A stretch of 64,000 nucleotides of DNA from Termitomyces sp. T153 (lineage: Eukaryota > Basidiomycota > Agaricomycetes > Agaricales > Lyophyllaceae). The stretch's first letter is position 1. Each line of letters starts with the position of its first letter. The position numbers were made by a program, and so were the translations under genes. Shown piece by piece: positions 56,061 through 64,000 of this stretch. The stretch is from assembly GCA_018296165.2 (NCBI GenBank), contig JACKQL020000010.1, positions 930,001 through 994,000 on the forward strand, read 5' to 3'. The notes under the pieces are model-generated. The model made no database searches, was not told the DNA's origin, and saw nothing but the letters and a program-made list of their open reading frames with translations.

Positions 56061-56838
56061 GGTGGCCATGGAGTAAGCTGAGTAGTTTAGGTGTAGCATC
56101 TTTGAGTCTGGGCAAATTCACTTGGCCTTGTAAGCAGCACATGCCACTTCTAGTAGACTTAGTGAGTGTTTCAGCATCAATATGTAGAGCTTGACAGTGT
56201 GGATATATGACACTTATAGGACCAAGATCATAAGATGGGGTTTTGATCAAGTAAGGCTGCCTTCCTCTGGAAATAGGCTGAACAGGGCCAGGCTGTTGAA
56301 TTTGTAGAATAGGAGCATGAACAGGAGGTTCCAGTTGTTCTGCTGGTAGATTATTATCAGGGAGTTCTGCTGGTATATGTCTGGCAGGATCAACATATTC
56401 CAAGTCATCTTCAGGAGGTATGTTATTCTGAGGAGCCAAGCCATTGAAGACTTGTTCTCCAACATCATTCATATTTTCCATAGCTTCTTCCAAATGTTCA
56501 AGAGGGTGTAGCATCATTTCATTGAAGGCTGCATGAATATTTTCCAGTTCAATATCATTTTCAAGAGTAAAGCCATTGAAATCTTCTTCTAAATCAGCTA
56601 TATGTTGGCCCTCCTATAGTTGTAAAATCTTTTGAGCTAAAACATGATTGAAAGGCCTATGTTCCAGATCTTGCTCTGCTATTATTTGCTCATGTCTCTT
56701 GTGTCTCTGTCTAGCCTCCTCCTGCTGAGCAGCAAGTCTTTATTCCTCTGCTAATCTCTGATCATATCTTTCTTGCCTTTGTCTTGCTTTTTCTTGCTCC
56801 AATGCAGTTAATGCATCTTGTTGTTGAGCAGCAAGCAT
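56061..56838 (-). pseudogene. Helitron helicase-like N-terminal fragment, downstream part
   Basis: The minus strand reads MLAAQQQDALTALEQEKARQ (about 56838), a Gln/Glu/Arg-rich coil, an acidic Pro-rich linker (56250-56517), and a C-x2-C/H zinc-binding module: YDLGPISVIYPHCQALH, RSGMCCLQGQVNLPRL, LLSLLHG. This is the N-terminal region of fungal Helitron Rep/helicase proteins. The first Cys of the usual C-P-H-C reads Tyr. It is cut at 56060 by the Tc1 end; Rep and helicase domains are absent. The upstream part is at 60920-61640. Confidence 0.65.
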
Positions 56839-58294
56839 TGATAAGACCCACTTGTCACTGAGCACCATTTTTGGCATTTCTGATTGGACAGCAGCTGACT
56901 AGATTGTACATGACATGGCACAAGTCACAACACTTACCACATGAGGTTTAGCTCCAAGGTCTGAAACAAAGTAGCCTTTGCACAGGATTTTAGTAACCAC
57001 AAGACTTATGGATCATGAGCCACATCATGTGAAGTCTGGACTTTGGATCTAGAACAACAAGGCCAAGACCTTTCTTAGCAACAACTGCTAGCAACATTTC
57101 CTGGAGACAACACTGCCTTCTCCCCAAAAAAGAATATATTGAAAGCTGTGTGATTTCTTACTTATCATTTTGCTTGTCAAGCTTACAAACATACTTGAAT
57201 GGCATCTACACTTTAGGCATTGACATCAGAAAAGCTCTTTTCTTGTGATTGACAATTTTTATACATCATATCAACATTACATACAAATACTTGGAACCAG
57301 TCTGACATTCAGTATGTATCATAAACACTTTGGCAGACACTGTCACTGGCAGCAACTTATATTTCCTTTCTAAATACTATACCTACAAACAGTATAAATA
57401 CTGCCTGTACATAGAGACAAAAACAACAAACAGAGTACTATTCCCCCCTCACTAGCTCTACACTTACTAGCTTAAGATCTCTTATTGCTCTCTTGTTTGT
57501 CATTGCCAATGACTTAGCAACAGTCTTGACAATCTTGATTCTGACTTAGTGTGGTGCTAACTGTGGGTACCTTCATTGTCATTTTGAACTAGTGATGCTA
57601 GCAACTATGGCTAGCAACTAGTTTGCATTTGTCCCCAGCCTATTTTGACTTCACTCTCCCCTTTGTTCCCAACTCTGTTTTTATTGCTTAGTTTCCTCCT
57701 TCCTTAGCAACTCTTTCACCTTTGTTCTTTTCCACATCTTTTACCCAGCAACCCTTTTGTTACTATCTAGCAACTTAGGCTAGCAATAGCAACACTTCTT
57801 GTTTGCTTCATATTATTAGCTCTTGCTTTCTGGGATGCTTACTGATTCACTCCCTATTAACTTCCTATTGCTGTGTTTAGGTCCTCCTTTTTGGTTTCCT
57901 GCATGGCACTAGGTGGCATAGGAGTACATCATTCTGGAGCCCACCACAAGGGAGATTCTAGTTAACTATTCTGCCAAAAACAAGAGCCCAAGCAAAATGT
58001 TGCTTGGAAACCTTTAGCAAACTCCTGCTTCATTCTCTGTTGACTCCTCAGAACTCACCACCAACTACCCAACCTTGACCTCTTGCTAACAAAGTCAAAA
58101 CCACTAGGAACCTTTATGACATTAGTAAAATCCTTGCTGACTTTTCAGGTGCTTTTATAGAAAGCTTCCTCAACACACCTCTTTCTCCACTAACTCCTAC
58201 CAATTCTATCTTCTTCCTAGAAGCACATTCTATCCCCTCATTGCCAATCAACTCTTGAAACCTCATTCCATTGCTAATACTTCTGATTGCTAAC

Positions 58295-58800
58295 ATGAAT
58301 AATGACCCTGCCACTTGGCATGCTCAAATGCTGCTGCACAATGACACCACTGCACCTAAGTGTAATGAGAGTTGCTCTAGAGAACTCCCTCAGTACTTCA
58401 AGGAATTGGAATATCTCTGTGCTGATTGTGCTATCACTGATGATACCTAGAAAAAGGAATATGTGGCTTGATATGTCTCATATGACATGGCAGAAAGTTG
58501 GCTTGGCTTATCAAAATTTGGCAACAACATGACTATTGGCAACAATGTGCCTCAGCCTTATACCTATCAGGAATGGAAGGCAGCAGTGCTCAGGCTGTAC
58601 CTTGGCACTGATGCTAGTGCTTGTTACAACCTTGGCAACCTCAAATGACTTGTCAATCAGACTGTCAACAGTGGCTTGGTCACTTTAGGAAGGTTCTCTG
58701 ACTACTATTGAGACTTCCAATGTATTGCTAGATGGCTCCTTGCTAATGGCAATCTTTACCACAATGAGGAACACTGCCTCTTCCAATAAGGTATCCCTAC
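58295..58800 (+). pseudogene. Gypsy Gag fragment
   Basis: Starts ATG at 58295 (MNNDPATWHAQMLLHND) and continues with YFKELEYLCADCAITDD, ESWLGLSKFG, YLGTDASACYNLGNLK, SGLVTLGRFSDYY and ARWLLANGNLYHNEEHCLFQ. TAG, TGA and TAA stops interrupt it. It is the family's N-terminal Gag. Confidence 0.65.
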
Positions 58801-58829
58801 ATTGCTATTCACAATAAAGCTCCCATCTT

Positions 58830-59600
58830 GAAGGCTGTCACTTACTGAGCGAAGAAATACATCTTGCACTACATTTGGGTTTCAGGTTACAACAAGCATG
58901 CCAATGGTATTGTCAAGCAACCTCACTTTGATGTTTGCCAAGCCCTCTTCAAAGCTGTTAACAGTGATCAGTCTAGGTGGAGTACAGCTACTTACTCTAT
59001 ATTTTAGTCAGGATGTGTTACAGTTTGCAAGCAAATGGATTGTTTCCCTTGCTATGCAATGACTGGTATTCACCCTCTTCTGCCAGCTGACATAGTTGAA
59101 GCAACATATTTGCAACCTCCAACAAACTGGTTCCTATTGTTTACCAACCTCATAGCTTGCTGAGCAATTGATCTACAATACTGCCAAGAGGATCTCAAGT
59201 GACTTCACAACAATGTTCTTAGCACCTGTTGCTTAGCTACCATTCACTTTGAAGCAGAACATGCTGCTACAATTCTCAACTACAACTTCCAAACTGGTGA
59301 CCTTGTATTGATGAGAAACACTAAAATCAAGGTAACCCATAATAAAAAGATGAGGCCTTGATACTTGGGCCCCTTGGTGGTAATCTCTTGTAACTGTGGA
59401 GTTGCTTACATTCTCTGCAAACTGGATAGTTCAGTGTTGCATTGCTCAGTAGCTGCTTTTTGCTTGGTTCCTTATTTTGCCAGAGAACACATCTCAGTGC
59501 CTAGCAATGCCTTTGACATTGATACTTGTCTCCATAAACTCAAGCAAACCAACCTTGTAGACAACAATGATGCTGGCAATGACACCAGTAAACCAGACTA
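58830..59600 (+). pseudogene. Gypsy integrase C-terminal half fused behind Gag
   Basis: Reads VSGYNKHANGIVKQPHFDV, ALFKAVNSDQSRWSTATYS, HPLLPADIVEATYLQPP, NYNFQTGDLVLMRNTKI and KKMRP, YLGPLVVISCNCGVAYILCKL. These are the end of an integrase core and a GPY-like module. Only about 30 bases separate it from the Gag remnant, so protease, RT, RNase H and most of the integrase have been deleted. Confidence 0.65.
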
Positions 59601-60084
59601 AACAGCCTTTGCTAAGCCCTAGCAACATTTCTTGACTTTGCCCTTCATCTTACCTATATCCTTCACTAGTTATTCAGTAAGACCATTAAATACTATATAA
59701 AAACATTAAGTCCTTTTGTTTTGCTATTCTTTCATTGCTTTACAATTGTTTTAAAAGCCCTTTACAAACATTTTCATTACTATCTTCTTACTTTCAATGC
59801 TGCACTTTGCTGTTTGTCACTAGTGCTCAGCATGCCTTGGGGGTTTTCATGCCATGATGATTTATCAAGCATTTCCCCATTGTTGCTAGTGTCAAGCAAC
59901 AGTCACTAATGCATCCTAACTTGTTTTACTTTTGCTTATACCCTCTGCCTTTGATTGATATTATCTTGCTTTTCTTTCTCTTACTCTTTTCAGCTTGATC
60001 CAATATAATATATTTTGGGACCCCTTAAGGGAGCCAGTCTAAGAACTACAGGGGATATAAGAAGCCCCTTAAGAGGGCTGGTCT

Positions 60085-60740
60085 ATGTCTATGATACAAA
60101 CTGATATGAAAATTTATATACTGAGGAAGTGGCTGTTGCTAGATGTCAAGGTTGGCATTGTTGCTAGGCACATCCCCCACCTCCCACTCCTCCCAATTCT
60201 TCTTGCCAATCCCATTCAACTCCTGCCAAGCCAAGAATGCCTGACAGTCACTACAATAGCCTGCCACAGTAGTGACCACTTAGCAATAGTGAACCTTGCC
60301 CTCACCTCTAACAACACCTCTCTTGCCTTCTCCATCTCCCTCTGGAAACTCCTCTCCATTCCTGCTGCTCTCTTGTTGTAACTCCTCAGCAACATTGCCA
60401 GCATTAGCAGTGTTGGCAAGGCTAGATCCTTCTCTAGCCACTCTAACTTATTGTTGCCCACCTGGTGCAGTGGTGTGCTAGTCCAGGTCCCCTAATGATC
60501 CAATTAGTGAGCATTGACTAGCAAGAGAAAAAGACTTACTTGTTAATGGACCCTTGCCTTGTTACTATTCTTGTTCTTCTCCACCTCCATTGCCTCCACT
60601 TTAGCAACTGTTGCCATGGGAGTACCCTTCCTCATCTCCACATTCTCTTCTTCCTTCTCTGCCTTGCTAATGACTGTCTTCTGTCACTTAGGCATAGCAA
60701 CTGGTGTCAAGCTTGCTGTGCATTTTAGTGCTAGAGGCAA
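60085..60740 (-). pseudogene. Antisense charged low-complexity ORF
   Basis: On the minus strand pieces such as KTVISKAEKEEENVEMRKG (near 60670), EELQQESSRNGEEFPEGDGE (near 60360) and AWQELNGIGKKNWEEWEVGD (near 60200) form a charged, helical protein broken by stops. Similar antisense frames occur near the 3' ends of some fungal retroelements; function unknown. Confidence 0.3.
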
Positions 60741-60919
60741 GGCTAGCAATAGCAACACTTCTTGTTTGCTCTATATTATTAGCTCTTGCTTTCTGGAATG
60801 GTTACTGACTCACTCCCTATTAAGTTCCTATTTTCAGCTACCCTATCTAGTTGCTAGTGTTTAGGTCCTTCTTTTTGGTTTCCTGCATGGCACTAGGCAG
60901 CATAGGAGCACATCAGCAT

Positions 60920-61640
60920 CTGTCTATTCTGTTCCTAAGCAATATTTCTTTGTCTTTGTTGCTCTTGATAAGCTGCTAATGCTCATTGTTCTTGAGATGC
61001 ATTATAATTAGACATTATTTCTCTATAAGCAATATCTCCTCTGGTCAAGTTATTATGTGCAGGATCAGCTTGTCCACTGGAGATATTATGCAGTGGTCTG
61101 AGGAGCCCTTTATCTCCAAAAGAAGAGGTAGAAGCAACATTAGCAGTAGGAGCAAGGGATATATGTGTTTGATTCTGATATCTATGCTGATGCCTTCTCA
61201 AAGCAGGTGCAGAAGGCACATTCCAAGGAATATGATTTTGCAATGGAGCATCCCAACCCTCAGGTAAATGTGCTACAGGAAGTATATATATATACTTTGG
61301 CCCACAGGAGCATTCAAAGAAAAGGGGCCATCAGAGATAGCTGGTAGTTTCATAGGTCTCTCAGAAGATCCAGAAGCAACATTATCTATAAGAGGAGCAT
61401 TAGTACTCCTACCCTGTGCCATAGAATCACAATGAAAAGGTGGTTTAGGTGATATAGCAGCATTGACCCATTCAAAATTATAAGAAGCTCTATTATCTTG
61501 GTTTGCATGTCAATCATCAGGATCAGTCATTTGCAATAATTGTAGTCTCTTTTGAGAGCAAGACTGTTGTCTTTGACTCTTGGGAGTACTGGATAATTGC
61601 TGAGTAGAAGGTGGCCTGAATTTTCTCCATAAACAAAGAA
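60920..61640 (-). pseudogene. Helitron N-terminal fragment, upstream part
   Basis: The minus strand reads HISLAPTANVASTSSFGDKG, NISSGQADPAHNN and ALAAYQEQQRQRNIA (60930-61180), ending EQNRQM exactly where the Gypsy insertion starts; the frame resumes at 56838 with MLAAQQQ. Stops and a few frameshifts are present. Confidence 0.5.
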
Positions 61641-61860
61641 TCAAAAAATAGTTAATAAGTACTCACATAATCAAGGCTTGAAAATTAAATTGATAAAAAG
61701 TATTGGAAGTACCCAATAAAAAAACTGGTTGATCCTGAATTCAAGCTAATGATGATTCTTATGGATGAGAAAGATGAGAAACACATACTCAGCAACTGCT
61801 CAAAACTGAAGAATGACAGCAGTCAAGCACAGAAAGCAGAAACTACCAAATTATTAGTCA
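61641..61860. other. Non-coding AT-rich sequence
   Basis: No gene seen; leads into the tandem duplicated region. Confidence 0.4.
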
Positions 61861-63990
61861 AATACAGATTTCAATAAGCAAGAAACATTCTGACCTACTT
61901 AGCCACATATAAAATGGCTCAAATATGATGTGAGGAAAAATCAAAGATTCTACTGAGAGAACATGAAGATCAACTGTCAGCCCTAAAAAAGATATTTACC
62001 TTGAAAGTAGAAAGCCAATAGCTGTTTAAAAAAACAGATACTAATAGATTGTAAAAATCAGCTCTCAGATAAACTTAAAAAAAGCATACATGCAAAGCTA
62101 CTGTTTTCAGTCATGGTCAGTCAATAGAAATTACTCTCAGAAGAGAAGTATACATAAGAAAGTGAGCTTCTATACAGAAACAACCATGAATATTAGCCAT
62201 CAGACAATTGGGCAAAGAAAAAGAGGCCCACCTCAAGGATAGAAAGCTACTCAATGCTTAGAAATAGCCTGATAAAAGATGCAATAATAAAGATCTGGTT
62301 ATCAGTTTGATCAGTGATTGGAGATGATACTCAGTAGTAGAGTAATACATGGCTAAGTAAGTGAAACCTCTAAAAGAGAGTCAGTAATGTCTATCAAAGA
62401 TCAATAAAAGCCTTTTTCTACAATATCAGAACAGAGAGAATGTTGGAAGCTTCAGATTGGGAAGAAAGAAAGAGAGATTTGGTGTGATGTTTTTGATGTT
62501 TATGTGATCAATTGATCTCTCCAAAGAACTGGCCAAAAAGTTGAAGCCAGTCAACTTATGTGTTTTACATAAGCATTACATAAGGATTGATGGAACCCAG
62601 TTTCTCAAGATGAGCTACATTCCATGCCTTCAGCATGGGCCTGTAGCTCTTGCTTCATTCCAGACCCAACCTCACTTTGTTTGGTTAGGTCCTCAATATT
62701 CTACTCAATGCTTCATCCCAGACCCAACCTCACTTTGTTTGGTTAGGTCCTCAATATTCTACTTAATGCTCCATCCCAGACCTGACCTCACTTCATTTGG
62801 TTAGGTCCTTGTATTTCAAACTCAATGCTAAGTCCCAGATCTATTGAGAATATCTATACTACACTGTCAACTCATATACATTAAGTGCTGAAATTCACAG
62901 AGGTTGGCAATTTGGTGTTTGAAAGAGATCTACCTTAAAAGCAGAAAGCCAATAACTGTTTACGAGAGAAAAGAGATAATACTTGAATTAGTTCTCAAAT
63001 GAATATTGAAAAAGCATGCCTGCAAAGCTACTGAACACTCAGAAAAGGAGCCTAATGAAGAATGTAGTGAAGTCTGATTTCAGCCATGATTAGTCCATAA
63101 AAGTTACACTCAGAAGAGGAGTATACTTAGCCCAATTCAGCTTCAATATAAAAACAACCACCAAAATCAACCATTGGACAATTAGCAAAGAAAAGAAAGC
63201 TTATCTGAAAGAAGAGAAAGCTACTCACTGCTCAGAAAAAGCCTAAAGAAGGATAGAATAGTGGAAATCTGGTTATCAGCTATATGATCAGTGATTGGAG
63301 ATGACAAAAAGTAGAGCATACATGGCTAGTTAAGTGTAAAAACCTCCAAAAGAGTAGAGTCTATCAGGCCAATCAAAGCTTCTTCTCACAGTATCAGAGC
63401 AGAGAGAATGGTTGATGCTTCAGATTGAAAAGAAAGGTCAAAAGAAAAAGTGATTCAGTGCAATGATTGATCTTTGCCACACACCAAAGGAAAAGGCTGA
63501 AAATTAGAGGCCAGCCAAGTTACATAATTTTACATAAGCATTACAGGAATCTTCCCAGGTTGTTGGAAGATTGAGGCCACAGCCACTTTCCCAGGAGTCA
63601 TCATATAATATATAGATCTTGTCATTGCATTTATAAAGAGCACAGCCACTTTCCCAGAAGTCATTGCATATACTATAGAGATGAGATACGGTCCATGCCT
63701 TCAGCACAGGCCTATAGCTCTTGCTAAGTCCCAGACCTAACATCACTTTGTTCAGTTGGGCCCTTGATATTCTAACTCAATGCTGAGATCTAGACCCGAC
63801 TTCAATTTATTTGGTTAGGTCCTTGTATTTTGTTAACTCAATGCTGAGATCCAGACCCAGCCTCACTTTATTTGGTTAGACCCTTGTATTCCATCAACTC
63901 AATGCCCCTTGTATTTTGTCAACTCATGTTTTGCTAAGACCCAGACCTATTCTGACTTTGTCTACTTGGGTCTTTGATTTTCTTTTATAA
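61861..63990. repeat. Two ~970-bp tandem repeats with 58-60-bp sub-repeats
   Basis: Blocks recur at a spacing of about 965-977 bp: TTTTACATAAGCATTACA at 62563 and 63528, ATCAGTGATTGGAGATGA at about 62310 and 63287, and many longer, diverged segments. Each unit contains several 58-60-bp sub-repeats built on CCCAGACCCAACCTCACTTT and GGTTAGGTCCT (62661, 62719, 62777; and 63730-63960). The first unit has a hairpin GAGCTACATTCCATGCC...GCATGGGCCTGTAGCTC (62610-62650). The window ends TTATAAGAGTTCCACG, matching inverted the sequence at 31464-31474. No protein coding was recognised. Confidence 0.7.
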
Positions 63991-64000
63991 GAGTTCCACG

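Larger units (their letters stand above)
56839..60915 (+). mobile_element. Internally deleted Gypsy retrotransposon inserted in the Helitron ORF
   Basis: The block lies between two halves of one Helitron reading frame with GCAT on both sides (56835-56838 and 60916-60919). Direct repeats of about 155-170 bp (57778-57931 and 60742-60915, from GGCTAGCAATAGCAACAC to CACATCA) look like LTR 3' ends; upstream of them the two sides are not similar. TGGAGCCCACCACAAGG at 57936-57952, just after the left repeat, resembles a primer binding site. Inside are a Gag and an integrase end but no protease, RT or RNase H. Confidence 0.6.

Noticed and set aside
62640..63990. CRISPR-like array of 58-60-bp repeats
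   Set aside because: Units are directly adjacent with no unique spacers, diverged, and in a eukaryotic genome. They are tandem sub-repeats.

Overview
The window looks like part of the nuclear genome of a transposon-rich filamentous basidiomycete, most probably an Agaricomycete. Every convincing host gene is built of short exons and 47-160 nt spliceosomal introns. The transposons are of types common in Agaricomycetes: chromodomain Ty3/Gypsy elements, a Tad-like LINE with an RNase H domain, Tc1/mariner and a Helitron. I cannot name the species from the sequence.

Layout. (1) 1-21 kb is a stack of old, nested retroelements almost without CpG: a minus-strand Gypsy gag-protease fragment; a minus-strand LINE cut in two (3440-5798 and 17040-19370) by an 11.2-kb block of related ~1.05-kb LTRs; and inside that block a minus-strand chromodomain Gypsy with a Tf1-type self-priming signal. 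(2) 21153-31422 is a complete 10.27-kb LTR retrotransposon with 215-bp LTRs, a GAAAG target duplication, a single-frame gag-pol and a second long ORF of unknown function between pol and the 3' LTR. It is recent but dead: all eleven in-frame stops are TGA. (3) 32.0-48.7 kb is a gene island with normal CpG content holding seven genes: PTPA (PP2A activator), an M28 vacuolar-type membrane metalloprotease, a 214-aa acidic protein, NOP8, NUP53, a salicylate-hydroxylase-like FAD monooxygenase and TGS1. All could be spliced in silico with consistent phases. (4) 49-64 kb is again CpG-poor transposon debris: the integrase/chromodomain end of a plus-strand Gypsy, a Tc1/mariner copy, an N-terminal Helitron fragment interrupted by an internally deleted Gypsy, tRNA-like SINE heads, and two ~970-bp tandem repeats carrying 58-60-bp sub-repeats that also flank the large retrotransposon.

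The island genes are mostly housekeeping: ribosome biogenesis (NOP8), nuclear pore (NUP53), RNA cap hypermethylation (TGS1), phosphatase regulation (PTPA). NOP8 and NUP53 are divergent and share a 166-bp promoter. The strongest candidate for something undescribed is the extra ORF of the 21-31 kb retrotransposon. The most general signal is CpG decay, which turns CGA codons into TGA and catalytic Asp codons into Asn in several unrelated elements.
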